Below are positions 1 through 14,400 of a stretch of 64,000 nucleotides of DNA, piece by piece. Origin of the DNA: Girardinichthys multiradiatus (taxonomy: Eukaryota > Chordata > Actinopteri > Cyprinodontiformes > Goodeidae); assembly GCF_021462225.1 (NCBI RefSeq), contig NC_061801.1, positions 10,908,125 to 10,972,124 of the forward strand. Reading direction: 5' to 3'. Every line of letters starts with the position of its first letter. Position 1 is the first letter of the stretch. A program made the position numbers and the translations under genes. The notes below the pieces were generated by a model. The model was not told the DNA's origin and searched no databases. It saw only the letters and a list, made by a program, of their open reading frames with translations.

Positions 1-2227
1 CAGCAAGAGCACCTCAGCCTGAGAGTGTCACCGGGCTGAGTCATAGGGCAGGTCTAAGTGTGAAAAACACACCAAAACCTCTTGGAAAAGTAACAGTTGA
101 GCTATGACATAGTTAGCAGCTCATAATAACACAGGCGGAAATGGTGTAACTCAGCAAGGAGGGGCAGCTCACCACAGATTTACCATTAGAAGTGCAAAAG
201 TGGTCTGTAGAGGAGTTGAGAAACTGGCAGGGTCTGGTTTTACATGAATGCTAACATCTAATTAAATGAAATATTTCCCCATCCTGAAATTCAAAGTTTT
301 GAATGTAGAGTAAACTAACAGAGGAGATGGCTGACAAATTTATAACCTCAAATACATACTGGGGACTTTCTCAGAAACATAAAATAATCATGCGGTGCTC
401 TCATATTCAGTACGGAGGACCTGCTCTTAGTTTCATTACAGCCACTTCAGCACAAATAAGCCTTCCTGATAGTGAAGCTACACAGTTTAAAGAAATACAA
501 AGCATTAATTCTTAAAAAGCATTCAATATACAAAACTGTTTAAAGATTAAGCAAACAAATGGCATGAAACATGTGCCACAGGCAGACCATATGGTCTGGC
601 TGTTACTAAATAAATAATTCAGCGAAGTGTGACCTAAAATCTCAGAAGTCATATTAGGTTTAATGCTCATTCTGGCCTTAAGCTACTAAAAGATTTGTAA
701 TTTACTGTTTTCCAGAGTTTCTGAGTTCAATGTGTCAGCATGTCAATACTCAAGAAGACTTGGAAAGCCGAAGAACGCCATGGAATCTAGCTAAATCTAG
801 CTTGATTTGTTCAAGTTAAAATGATTAGCACTGTAGTAACTATTTCTATGACTACAAATTTACAAATATAGATTAATTTAGAAAAACAAAACTATGCTCA
901 AGTCAGTTTAGAAAAGGTATTTAGTTACATTTGGAAAAAAGAAACACTGAATACTTGCTGTATGTGCTGTATGTTGTTTTTGATGTGACCTGTTTTCTTC
1001 TCTCTCACTTTCAGCTGTGAGATGTTTTAAGAGTTTCTTGAATGTACAGTCTTTCTTAAGTCACCCCACAACATCACCAAAGGATAAAAATCTGGGTTTT
1101 GACTAGGCCCAAGTCTTTCTACTTCCCACCAATTCTAACCCAGTGCTTGAATCCAGTTCTAAGGATACGTTCTTCAAACATTTGAAAACATACCAGAAAA
1201 TAATTTAATGACAAGGGAATAAAATGTATACAAACTAAGAAACAAACTAAGACAAAACGTTGACTTTATTCAATCACAGAGAGTATAAACTCGCAATATA
1301 ATGATCTGGCCTGCCAAATTCATTTTATTTGTTCATATACATTCAAAGAGGGTGGACCATAAGGAACCCATAACAATGACCTATTCAAACAGCTCTGCTG
1401 TTTTGCTCCATGAAAAGAGTGTAAAAACACCATCTTCTGACCCTTCTGTGTCTGAAAAAAATAATTTCAAATAAACAGATGAATAAATCCCAATTTTGAG
1501 TAGTTTGGTTAATTATATAATGGAAACGTGTCAGAAGACAACTGCTGTCCTGAAGCTATGAAATACCAATATGAAAAATTGGATATCTTGCCGTGAGGAA
1601 GTGAACCAGAACATTACCACGGTGGAGGTATAAACGTTTGGAAGTCTGTGTTTATATAATAACATTATATTTAAAGTATTGCATATTCAAAACATATGGG
1701 GGTTATATATAATAATGACATATTATTTAAAGTCATTTAGGTCAGCGCTCCTAAAGGTCTTTTCCTAAAGCAGTTGTTGATGATTTGTTTTTGGCATCAC
1801 CAGAGTACATTGTTTTTTTTCCCCTTTAAGAAAAGCTACTTCATTTATTCTGGATTACAAATTATTCAAAAGGGCTGCTTTAAATACTTTAGAGCCAACC
1901 ACAGTTTAGTTAACTACTAGTTTGTGCACTGCTGCTTCAATGTGCTTTCTTTCTGTCTGGATTTTCTCAAAAGGAGATAAAAGAAGTGCAAATTCTACAG
2001 ACACCGGATACGGTCCTCCCAAAAACGCACCAGAAGAAGAAAGTATTGGAGGAATTAAGAGATCAATTTGAAAAAGGTGACTTTTAGATAGATCTATCAT
2101 GTTTTACAGACATCATAATTTGAAAGAATTTGTTCATAAAAAACATTATTTACAAGTTCCCTACTGTTAGAAATCAAAGTAAACTAAGTGCAAATAGGAA
2201 CCTTCATTATGCCTCTGTTGTCTCCAT
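1..2227. other. arsb 3' UTR and downstream sequence, no other gene seen
   Basis: AT-rich sequence containing the arsb 3' UTR at its right side. Reading frames here are short and without recognisable domains. I see no repeat family I can name. Confidence 0.6.
1844..1849 (-). terminator. Candidate arsb polyadenylation signal AATAAA
   Basis: AATAAA on the minus strand about 380 bases after the arsb stop. Further AATAAA hexamers occur near 1330 and 1265, so the real 3' end is not decided by sequence. Confidence 0.35.
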
Positions 2228-2493
2228 CTAAGCCCACGGCCCCCAGGCTCCAGTGGGGCCCGGGTCACATCTGGGGTCATCATCAGGGTAGTTTATGGGC
2301 AGTGCAGTTTTCTGGTGCTGTTGGAGTCTAGTAAGGAGATAGTCAACCACTTCGGGGAACAGAGCTGACACTTCATTTCTCTCCTCGGGATCCTTTTCTA
2401 CATCAAACAGCATGATGGGTTTCATTGGGTCCACCTTCGAGAGCCCGGACTCAGAGCTGTTGTGGCCGGGTCGGGGGAACCAAACTTCACAGC
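2228..2493 (-). CDS. arsb: arsb exon 8: C-terminus and stop
   Basis: Encodes residues 436-523 and TAG at 2230-2228. It includes the sulfatase C-terminal D-P-E-E-R-N block and the W-G-P-W ending of ARSB proteins. The acceptor is ACTTTTCTAG. The 266 coding bases equal the human last coding exon. Confidence 0.97.
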
Positions 2494-5400
2494 CTAGAAA
2501 AGTAAGGTCAAAGTCATACTAGTAGCAGTGGTGAGGAGAATATACTGTATATGGGTGACACTAAATTAATATAAACTATAGGCAAAATGCTTTTAATAAG
2601 CTTCAGTATCTACATATTTTTCTTCCTCATAACATTTGAAAAGGAAAATTAACTTCTTAAAGCTTTAGATTTGTTTTGCCATCTTTACTGGGACCATGTG
2701 GACACGCATAGCCTGGTGCTCATATTATATCCAGGTTAGTGGGATTCAGGTGTCCAGCCCAGGCCTTGAACCATTCACTAGAGTTTCATCCTCCTGTAAA
2801 ATATGTAGCAATAATGCACCTACAAGCTGGTTTGGAAACATGAAGTGCCATTTGATTTTTTTCTTACAGAAATTGAATTTTAGTATGAGTAAAAAATTGT
2901 TAAAAAGTAATTTTTGGTTAAATGGCCATGGACTGCATCTTCACAGGACTTTAGTTGCAGAAAGGACTTCTTTACCTCATTGCTCATTTGCACCTTGCCA
3001 ATGTATATTGCACTTTTTTCTATTTAGGTATTTGTATTTATTTTATGTACAGTACAGACCAAAAGTTTGGACACACCTTCTCATTCTATGACTATGAATA
3101 TTGTAGCTTCACACTAAAGGCATCAAAACTATGAATTAACACATGTGGAATTATATACTGAACAAAAAAGTGTGAAACAACTGAAAATATGTCTTATATT
3201 CTAGGTTCTTCAAAGTAGCCACCTTTTGCTGTGATTACTGCTCCGCACACTCTTGGCATTCTGTTGATTAGCTTCAAGAGGTAGTCACCTGAAATGGTTT
3301 TCCAACAGTCTTGAAGGAGTTCCCAGAGATGCTTAGCACTTGTTGGCCCTTTTGCCTTCACGCTGCAGACCAGCTCACCCCAAACCATCTCGATTGGGTT
3401 CAGGTCCGGTGACGGTGGAGGCCAGGTCATCTGGCGCAGCACCCCATCACTCTCCTTCTTGGTCAAATAGCCCTTACACAGCCTGGAGGTGTGTTTGGGG
3501 TCATTGTACTGTTGAAAAATAAATGATGGTCCAACTAAACGCAAACCGGATGGAATAGCGTGCCGCTGCAAAATGCTGTGATAGCCATGCTGGTTCAGTA
3601 TGCCTTCAATTTTGAATAAATCCCCAACAGTGTCACCAGCAAAGCACCCCCACACCATCACACCTCCTCCTCCATGCTTCACGGTGGGAACCAGGCATGT
3701 AGAGTCCATCCGTTCATCTCTTCTGCGCCGCACAAAGACACGGTGGTTGGAACCAAAGATCTCAAACTTGGACTCATCAGACCAAAGCACAGATTTCCAC
3801 TGGTGTAATGTCCATTCCTTGTGTTCTTTAGCCCAAACAAGTCTCTTCTGCTTGTTGCCTGTCCTCGACAGTGGTTTCCTAGCAGCTATTTTACCATGAA
3901 GGCCTAATTCACACAGTCTCCTCTTAACAGTTGTTCTAGAGATGTGTCTGCTGCTAGAACTCTGTGTGGCATTGACCTGTTCTCTAATCTGAGCTGCTGT
4001 TAACCTGTGATTTCTGAGGCTGGTGACTCGGATGAACTTATCATCCGCAGCAGAGGTGACTCTTGGTCTTCCTTTCCTGGGGCGGTCCTCATGTGAGCCA
4101 GTTTCTTTATAGCGCTTGATGGTTTTTGCGACTGCACTTGGGGACACTTTCAAAGTTTTCCCAATTGTTCGGACTGACTGACCTTCATTTCTTAAAGTAA
4201 TGATGGTCACTCGTTTTTCGTTACTTAGCTGCTTTTTTCTCGCCATAATACAAATTCTAACAGTCTATTCAGTAGGACTATCAGCTGTGTACTGTATCCA
4301 CCTTCTGCACAACACAACTGATGGTCCCAACCCCATTTATAAGGCTTGAAATCCCACTTATTAAACCTGACAAGGCACACCTGTGAAGTGAAAACCATTT
4401 CAGGTGACTACCTCTTGAAGCTCATCAACAGAATGCCAAGAGTGTGCGGAGCAGTAATCAAAGCAAAAGGTGGCTACTTTGAAGAACTTAGAATATAAGA
4501 CATATTTTCAGTTGTTTCACACTTTTTTGTTCAGTATATAATTCCACATGTGTTAATTCATAGTTTTGATGCCTTCAGTGTGAAGCTACAATATTCATTT
4601 TAATGATAGGACAATCTCCTTATCAGCAGCTCAGAGGCATCCAGGAGGTCTTACAGGCTTACAACAAATTGTTCTCACAGAATATGTCAGAAACCAGAAG
4701 GGGAAATACACAACATAAAAAACACACAGCCTTTTGCCCCACTGTCTGAAATGAAATCAGACTTAAAGGCAAAACATAGTTGCGCGTACTTGACTCCGCT
4801 TTCCGACCGCGTATGCATTGTCAAACAATAAACTGCTCGGTGGGAAAAAGTCTCCACATCGAACTGTTTTATATGTGACTTATATGTGACCAGCAGGCCG
4901 CGAGTACACGCAGCATCACTACCACTCTCTGCCCCTTCTTCGTCCCTAGTGTGCTTTAAATGCCTTCAACAGCACCTTCTTTTCTTTTTCCAAAGCTACA
5001 CTGAAAATTAGCTTTGCCGCCCCGTCCGACGACATTATGGCAGAATGTGTGGGAAATGTAGGAATTCATCACCAGAAATATAGGAAATTGGTACGCACGA
5101 CTTTGAACCCATGGACAGTACGCCCGACTATGTTCTGCCATGTAGTATTTCCCATTCTAGGTCAGTTAGGATTACCAAAACTATTTCTATTTGTTAAACA
5201 TCAGAACAATGAGAAAGAGAGATTTGTTAAAAGCACAAGGAAAAAAGGACATCAAGAAGAAAGAAAGATCGAAAGGGAGAAGGAAACAAGGAAGGCTGGG
5301 AGGAAAGACAACTTTTAATGGGATTGGGGAATAAAGTAAAAAAAAACTAACATTTCACAATTCTACGTCATCCATACTGGAAAATATTTAATTAAGTTAC

Positions 5401-8400
5401 ACACTTTTCCAGGCTGTGTATGAACCCTGCAAGTCACTATGAAACCTCATACTAGTTTAAAACGTGCATTAGCCATGTGTTAAACTAGCTTACTAGGCTA
5501 CTGCCATGTGTTAAACTAGTATGAGGATGTCCTTACAAATGTGAGCACTTCCTCACATTTGCATGGTGGCAATGAAAATAAGCATCTGAAGCTATATTTA
5601 TATGTTGTTGTAGGAATACTTCAACAAGTATAATGGCTGTATTTTCTACCAGAGATTAGCAGAGGTAAAAGGTAAATGTCAGTATAAATACACTGCATGT
5701 GGTCGACTTACTGCTTTCACTTAGACTAAACATGTCATTGCAGCTAACAAACAATACTGACCTGGGTATCCAGTCAGCAGCTTCCAGTTTGACGATCGAA
5801 TGGCTGCATGAATGGACACATTGAAGCTAGAGTTGGCCCACCGGTCTTCAGCGACCTGCGGAGCCAAAGTTAACTGACTCTGGCTGCCAGGACCTGCAGA
5901 CAGAAGACAACGAAGCTGATTCCAGGTCGTCCACCTTCAATAACATTAGAAAATGCTGATCCAGGGGATATTAGACCACCAGCGGACACAAAGCCCCTTC
6001 TGTGGGTGTCTGTGTAAACTAGACGAGAAGGTGGACTGGCACCAAATCTTAGTGCATACCTGAACATCACAGTCGGTATCAAATGAAGGTGTCAAAATAA
6101 ACAGACCAAAAGGGAAGAGTGCTTTGGTGACGAAAAATCAGGAGTGAAACTGTGGAAACCGAGTAGTTAAAATAAACAAAACTTATTGAAATCCCTCTTG
6201 TCTAAAAGGATACATATGTCCTTTTCTCCACAAGCTGATAACATTTCCTGAGGTCTTGATGAAATGTCTGTGAAAGAGCTTTGTCAAAATACAACAGGAA
6301 TATAGTACAATAATACAACTGCCTTCTCAGCCCTTCTACAGCAGAGTGAGACACTAGGCAATATTTTTCAGTCTTTTTGAGTTCATGTCTGTCATCAGAT
6401 CTGCTCAATTTACCAAAAATAAAGTCCAGCTTCCTAAGAGGATTTTCCTCACATTTGCATCCTTTGGCTTAACTAACGTGTTTGCAGAGAGGTTACAAGT
6501 GAGCAAAAAAAAAGGATGTACAGAAGTATCAGCCAGGAGAGGGTTACAAAACATTCATGCAGCATTAGATAGGCATATATATTGGGACACGACGTAAAAT
6601 CTCAAAAACTGGATTCTTTTTTAATTGATGAAAAGACAAGATGGAAACCGGTCACAGAGGCTGCAAACTTGAAAGACCTTAAAACGTTTCTTAAAGTGGA
6701 ACTAAACCCGATGTAAACGCCTAACCCCACCTCCAGACAAAATTTGAAAAGAAAATGCCACCAAAGTGGGCTGTGCCAAGACACAATGACAGGTGGCGCC
6801 AAGTGTGGGGATGGGGGATGTGGTCGGGAGGACCAGAGAAAATGGCAGCTAGTGTAATTTAACATATTGAATCATGGGGAGTGAGCAAAGCGACTCTGGT
6901 AGTTTTGCCAGGGATATTTTGAGGTGGAGAATTTTTCACCCCCCTCGTCACTGGAGGTTAAGGGAGGCTTTGTGGAGCCCAGCGGGCCTGAGCCTCATCA
7001 GTTCGAGCTGCTGGCTCAAGGAGCTGACTCAGTGATGCCCAAAGCCAGCGCTGCCGAGGCAGAGGAGGACAGCATGGGTCCAGGTTCTGAGTGGTAAAGT
7101 GATGTTAGCAGCTTAATCATCTAACATGGGGTAACATTCAAAGCAGTGAGAGACTTTCAAAAAGTTTACATTTAGATGTAGATTTATAGTACCTCAAGTA
7201 AAGCATATGAGCAAAGGTATAAAGCATAAAATGCTATGATCAGTGCTTGCAATTCCAACTCCTGACTTGCTACAGGGGCATGTTTTATACCTAATGGGGC
7301 TGTGACGTAGACATATACCAAGCTGTACATCTTGAACCAATAGGAAAATTCAACTGCAGTAGCCACTGTTAAACCCAAAGAGGACAGCACAAAGACGGTT
7401 TTAGGACAAATATTGCAGAATTAAACAAGTTTACGTGAAAATGTAAAATCTTGCACAGTAACAAAGATAGCACCTTTAAGGTCCAATAGATAAATTTATT
7501 TTTCAGCTAAATGTGTCACATTAAAAGGCAGAAACAGTTTTGTTACATCACATAATTCTTACAATGGGTGGAAAGACAAAAGTAATCAACTGTATATCAT
7601 GAGTTGGTGAATTCAAACCCCGAAATATAAACTGTAAAGACAAAAAACCCCAATAAGCAAAATGCACTGCCTTTGGGAAGATAATTTTTTTTATGCATGA
7701 TTTTCCTCAAACACGCTGAACTCGACCAGAGGCTTTTAACAAATATGGAGGTGATGTGGTTGACTCAGCACCGGTTTTCCGTTCCTGCCAAGCACAATGA
7801 GTAATTTGCCATGAGCGCAGTTCTGCAAATACGCACACATGAGAAATTACAACAACAGTCACCAGTTGGCACACTTTCACCAGTTTCATAAAGCAAGAGT
7901 AAATAATTTATCCTTGTATTGACGATGTCCAGAATTTTCTGGAACCTCCTGCTGTGAGCCTTTTCAGCCCCAATGGAAAATGTCTCCCAGAAGGGAACAC
8001 ACATGTCTGTGATTTCCAAAAGAACAAGGAAACCTGGCTTTGGGAGCATTCCCAGGTTCATGCCGTTGCTGACCCTAACAATGTGCTCCTGATTAGACAG
8101 ATTTGCAAGTGATCTCAGCCTCCCAGCGCTGTCAAAAACAAGTTCTTCCTCGCATTCTTTAGCGTATGGACAACGCTGCACCCACACAAAGCCTGCGTTC
8201 CAGCTGGAGCTCGTTCAGCAGAGCACACACCGCAGCAGCAATATGACTTGAGAGTCAAAACATTTCTGATCTCAGCGTTTCTGAACCGCATGATAAAAGC
8301 TACAACATTCAGTTCTTTACTCTTCATTGCGCAAGTGATATGTGGGCATCTTAATAGCTCTTGCATGCATTCAGCTGGTTTGCTCAACGAGGAGAGGTCT

Positions 8401-11400
8401 GCGAGCTAAACAGATTTGCAGGGCTCACACTGTTGCACAATGGAGTGGAGTGGGAGCATTTGTATGTGCAGTGCCTTACAAAAGTATTCATATCCATTCA
8501 CTTTCTCCACATTTTGTCACATTGCAATCACAAATGTCAATGTATTTTATCAGGATTTTTGTGATAGATCAACACAAACAAGCCCATAGATTTAAAATGT
8601 TCCAATTAAAGAAAAGTCCAAAAATTGTGGCATTTAGCCCCTTTCAATCTAAAGCCCCATATTAAAAACCAGTGCAAATGTATGCCTTCAACTTTCACCT
8701 AATTAGTTAACATTTTGCAATTTATCTACAGTATAAATACGACTGTTCTGTGAAGGCCTCAGAGGTTTGTTAGAGAACAAACAGCATCATGAAGACCAAG
8801 GAACACATCAGACAGGTCAGGAGTAAAGGTGGTTGAGAAGTTTAAAGCAGAGTTAGGTTTTAAAGCAATATCCTGAGTTTTGAACGTCTCACTGGGCGAT
8901 CTTCAATCTGAAAATGCCGGGCAAGGAGAGCATTACGAAGAAAGGTAGACAAGAGGTGTTTAGTAACTTTGGAGTAGCTGCAGAGATCCACTGTTTGAAT
9001 GGTCCAGTCAAAGTTCAGACCAAATTCCAACTGACAAATTGTAACAAAGCTTGAACACTGATGATCGGACAGAGTTTGAGCTATTTTGCAAAGAACGGAT
9101 CAAAACTTTAGCTACTAGATGTGAAAAACTGGTAGAACCCAAATATAATCCAAAAAACCTGCGACTATAACTGCAGCGAGACATGGTTCTAGAAAGTATT
9201 GACTCAGGGGGTCTGAGTAAAAATGCACACCATACTACTGAGTTTTTTGTTTCTAAAAGTATTTAAAGCCCATGTATCATTTCCTTCCACTTCACAACGA
9301 TGCACTGCTTTGTGTTGGTCCATCACATAACATTCCAATAAAACACTTTGAAGGTTGTGCTTGTAATAGGTCAAAACATGGAAAATTTCAATACGTTTTT
9401 GCAAAGCTCTGCAAGCAGGTGGGAACATAAATCATTTGAGCTTTACAAACATCAGTGTTTCATTTGTTTCCTGGTGCTCAAGCTCTTGCTAATTTAAGGA
9501 ATTTGGGCCTCCAACACCAACATACGCGCTCTTTTTCCACATGTTCCCTTGTTACATTCATTCCATGGATGAGCTCAGGAAGAGATCGACTTCACGGAGG
9601 ATATACTCATATGGATCCATGGCAGCTTGGTCTGCAAATGGTGTCAGAGAGGAGGAGCGAGTAGAGCCAGAGAGAGCAGAGAAACGGCTAGAGGGAAAAG
9701 CTAAAGAGTTTTGTAGGGAAGGTTTGGGAATGCTACAAGTCTTGGACCAAGTCCAAGACTTCTCTCACCCTCTGTGCCTCTCTCAATAATCAACAGGTTC
9801 GGGGACCTCTCTGTGACGCATTTAGTCGACATCCCTCTGCTCACACTGTGAGAGCAACGGCAAGAGGAATTTATAAAGCCGACTTGAATGGAGGAAAGTA
9901 TGTTGGAAAAAAAAAATCTTTTCATGAATTAAACTAAGAAACCTCAAAAGAATGACAAGAGACTGGGAGAAAAGGATAAGGAGAGTGGAGTGCGAGGACT
10001 CAAAGAGAAGTAGCCTCAATAGGAGGGCAGAAAGAGGAGAGGAATCTCAAAATTAGGAACGCTAAGAAAGGGAGGCTTATTGTCAGTTTGGTGGCTGCCA
10101 ATAAAGATTTCAACATAAAACATAATGGCGTGAGCTTGTAAAGCTGCAGTGTTGTCCTTCTCCTATCTCAGTGATTTACATAGTAATGGCCACCAGTAAA
10201 CTTTGAGGAGAACCTGAGCACCATGGGATTTGGCTCCATAAACAGTCCTGTCTCAAAAACACAGTAAATCAGCAGCTGGACTTTCAACATTTGTGTTGAT
10301 TTAAACTCTGCCTATTACATATTATATTTTACAGATAAAGATCTGAAAAGAGTCAGATGCATTTGTATTCAACCCAATTTTCTCCTATACCTCTACATAA
10401 AATGCAGTGCAACCAACTGACTTCAGGATGACCTCAGCATAAATCCAGCTTTTCAGTGAAGGCCTCAGAGGACTGTCCAAGCACTGCTCAATCCATCATC
10501 TAATAATAGAAAAAGTAATGCACAAAGATACCAAAACATGGCCATCTGACTAAACTGACAGGTTGAGTAAGGACAGCATTGATCAGAAGCTGCAGAGATC
10601 CACAGCTCAGATGAGAGAATCTGCTGACATCACAACCACGAGTCGTGCATTTCAGAAACTTAATCTATCTGGACGAGTGGCAAGAATAAAGCAGTTGTAT
10701 AAAGAGCCATAACAAGGAGAAATTCTGGTCAGTCGAGACCAAAACAGAATTTTTGGTTCACACACTATGTGTGGCAAAAAACTACCAATGCATATTACTT
10801 TGAACATACCATCCCCACAGTAGTGGCAGAATCATACTGTGGGGCTTTTCTTCAGTAGAGACAGGGAAGCTGGTCAGAGTTAAAAGCAAGATGGATGATC
10901 CAGAAAGGGGAAAAAAAGAACTAGAGCCACAGCAATAAGTGAAAGGTTTAGACCATTAAAGTGTTAAAAATTGTCCAGTCAAAGACTAGACCTGTATCCA
11001 ATCAAGCATCTGTGGAAAGACAACAATTGTTCTTCACAGATGCTTTAATGACTGAGCTTGAACTGCAAAGAAGAATGGACAAGATCGCCTGTCTGTGGAT
11101 GTCTAAAAAGACGTAGACATGTAAATGAAAGGTCATTCTAGCAAGTCAGGGCTAAATAAAAATACAGGCAACACTTTTCAGATTTTTATTTGAACAAAAG
11201 TTTAGAAAAATATGCACTACCTTGTGTTTCTTTATCTTGCAAAATTACAATACACTGAAGTTTGTGGTTTTTGCATTGAAGAATGTAAAAAAGTTCAGAC
11301 ATGAATACTTTTTCAGGGCACTACAACTTTAATCACCTGTAAAGCCAAACAAAAAACTGGAATTGCAACCTTCAAAAGCACGCTCCAAATAGGCCAAAGC

Positions 11401-14400
11401 AAATGACCTTCCTAATCCCTTCTTTTCCACGAGCAGCTCGAAAACAGCCCTGTATCAAAACAGCTCAGCAACATATATTGGTGTGGGTGTGTTGTTAAAA
11501 TTACAGTCCACAACGCAGAGTTGAGGTCACAGGAAGAGAGTCACCACATATTAAAAAACATTGTATTCAAGTAGTAAAACTGTCACAAAGGCTGTTACAC
11601 TGATTGTGAGTTAAGGGGAAAAACTATGGGATCCTTATCAAGTAAAGCACAAAACATAAGCATGTATTTAACTTGGTGATATCCATCTACTTCCTGTACC
11701 CGTGGGAGTCTGTCCCAACAGTCAACATGTGAGAGGTTGACTGCTGGGAGGTACACCCTGGATGAGTCTAAGTGTGATGCAGCTTAGCTAAATTTTGACC
11801 TCATTCAGTCTTGCCTGCATGCAACATTCATTATAGATAAATGAGGAAAGCATCTGTAATGAAGCAACTGATGCAACAAGCAAGTGTCCTCAGTTTTAAC
11901 TAGCTGTTAGCTTTTCTTAGGGTTCCGACATTCCAGAATTTTCTAGACTCAAATTTCCACAGTTCTCAGTTCTTTATGTGCATTTCAAAATATAACATTT
12001 AAAGTTTACTAAGGGTGTACCGATTGCAGTTTTCTGGTCGATAACCGATTACCGATTCTGAAAAAGCCTGATCTGCCAATTCTGATTTTGGCGGAGACCA
12101 ATATTTTTAAAATAATTAACACCCTTAGGTGTTATGGGGTCACGATATACCTTCAATGTTCCAATTTTATTTGACTGAAAAATATTGAACAATAGCCATG
12201 AAATTATTTAAACTTGTTTTATCTGCACGAGGTAGTGCTCTAAAATATAAATGGAAAGTTTAAAGCATTGCAGTTCCTTCAGTCTTCCATTTTTCACATT
12301 TTAAAAAGAAACAAAACATGCACAATAGGTTAGACAAGTAGATAGGATCGGTAGATAAGATCGGTTTAACATGTAAGTATCGGCCGATCACCGAACCCGC
12401 ACAATTAAGGAAATCGGGGCTGATCGATCAGTGCCCCCTAAAGTTTACCATGAATTCATGGCAGATATGTCTCTCACAGTAGGCAGGTTTTAAATAAAGA
12501 ACCTGGAAAATCCAGAAACAGGAAGCAAGGATACAAGAAAGGCATAAAAGGAGGGAAATAAGCAAGGAAGGAAGAAAAACAGGGAGGATTGAACATGAGG
12601 GAAAAGGTAGGACATAAGGAAGACAGAAAAAGGGACACAAGGAAGGAAGAAAGACACAAAGTTCTTTTTAAATTCTTCTGAAGTTATTTGTTGTATTACC
12701 AGACCACGCTCTGGAAAACAACAGGTTATATTAATCACTAAAAGCCCAAAAATGAATGACATTCATGTCCTGTCTGTAGAACTACAACCAAGATAGAAAG
12801 ATATTTAGCTAAATAAAATATTTCAATTGATAGAGCCTAGAATAAACATTCAAATTATATCAAGACCATGTATCTAGGTGACATTGAATCTTAGGGAGAC
12901 TAAAAAAGCTAATGCGTCAAATGAGTAACATTTTAGTGTATAGGTTTAAGGAAAATACAGGTCCTTGGGTTTATAAGAAAATCCCACAAAGGATCAAGCC
13001 TTCTTTTGGTCTGATCTGAATGTCAATGTTCTCCCATAACAACATACCTATCATAATGCTTCTGTTACAAATAAAGAGCTAAAAACTACAGCATTTTTGA
13101 CAGATGAATGAGAAACTAGTTCCGTTTCGTGGGATCAAAAGGTTCACATCTGTTCCTCTGCTGACCCATTACAGCCCTGCTCTGGCACATCTGAGAGGAA
13201 TTTCAGTACAAAAATAAAAAAATGTGTTCCTTCTGTTCTGTTAGTCTTGAATGTCCATCATTAAGGTGCAGTCTTCACCTCAAAGTCAGAAATAGCTGCC
13301 ACAGACCAAAGAGTCCCATTAGGCTCTCAGAGATGGAGGTGGTGGTTGGGTTCACAAATTATTAAGTGGTTAAGGCAGGAGTCCACTCCTCTGTGTTTCC
13401 AATGTCTCCTCAGTCACATGACCCTTTTCCAGGAATCCTCCCTACAATCAGAGGTTAAACAACGCACGCTAACCCAGCTCTAAAAACCCAGCAAACATTT
13501 AGACACCGCTGACTGATAACAATGACTAATCACAACTTCAGCTTCATCAAAAGTCAGATTGCTACATTTTAATAAGAACATGTTCCTTTAATTGTCTAGA
13601 AGAGGTGTTAATAAAGCATCAAAATGATGAATGTATCCATTTCAAACATGAACCTTTTTCTCAAAAACAAGAACAAAACATCCTTTAATAGTGAACCAGC
13701 TACAGTGCTTTGCAGAACTACTTATTTTTTCACAGTTTCACATTAAAATCACAAACTTCAGTGTATTTTACTGGGACATTATGTGGCAGACGGAGGACAA
13801 GGATACATGGCTTTCAAGCATTTTTTTTCAAATAAAAATCTGAACAGGAGGGAATGCATTTTTATTCTTTCTCTCCGAGTCAATACTGAGCTTTGGAGCT
13901 CCTCCAGAGTAGGGCCTCTTGGCTTCTTCTCCGAGTACTTCCTCTTTCCATTTCCAGGCTATGGACTGAACAGTGCTTTGTGATATGTTCAAAGCTTGGA
14001 ATACTGGACCTGCTTTAAGCTTCTCATCAACTTTATCCCTGACTTGTCTGCTGTGTTTCTTCACAGAACAGCTGTAGTTATACAGGTCCTTCTCAAAATA
14101 TTAGTATATTGTGATAAAGTTCATTATTTTCCATAATGTCATGATGAAAATGTAACATTCATATATTTTAGATTCATTGCACACTAACTGAAATATTTCA
14201 GGTCTTTTATTGTCTTAATACGGATGATTTTGGCATACAGCTCATGAAAACCCAAAATTCCTATCTCACAAAATTAGCATATCATTAAAAGGGTCTCTAA
14301 ACGAGCTATGAACCTAATCATCTGAATCGACGAGTTAACTCTAAACACCTGCAAAAGATTCCTGAGGCCTTTAAAACTCCCAGCCTGGTTCATCACTCAA

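Larger units (their letters stand above)
3050..4598 (-). mobile_element. Tc1-like element with long inverted repeats and intact-length transposase, right tip missing
   Basis: The left terminus follows a TA at 3048-3049. A 208-base inverted repeat pairs 3094-3301 with 4391-4598 without gaps. It includes the last 108 coding bases of the transposase, so the right repeat carries a reversed copy of the transposase C-terminus. On the left the repeat continues outward by 44 bases to the tip. On the right this outer part is replaced by unrelated sequence. Inserted in arsb intron 7, sense to arsb. Confidence 0.9.

Noticed and set aside
3340..3899. Plus-strand frames across 3340-3899
   Set aside because: Antisense shadows of the Tc1-like transposase at 3194-4246.
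5762..5883. Alternative acceptors for arsb exon 7 at 5873 and 5883
   Set aside because: Both break the reading frame with exon 6; only the acceptor before 5893 is in phase and restores the Pro-Cys-Pro junction.
12428..12762. Hydrophobic minus-strand frames resembling membrane proteins
   Set aside because: Complement of a polypurine stretch next to a MITE. Three overlapping frames look alike, which indicates composition, not coding.
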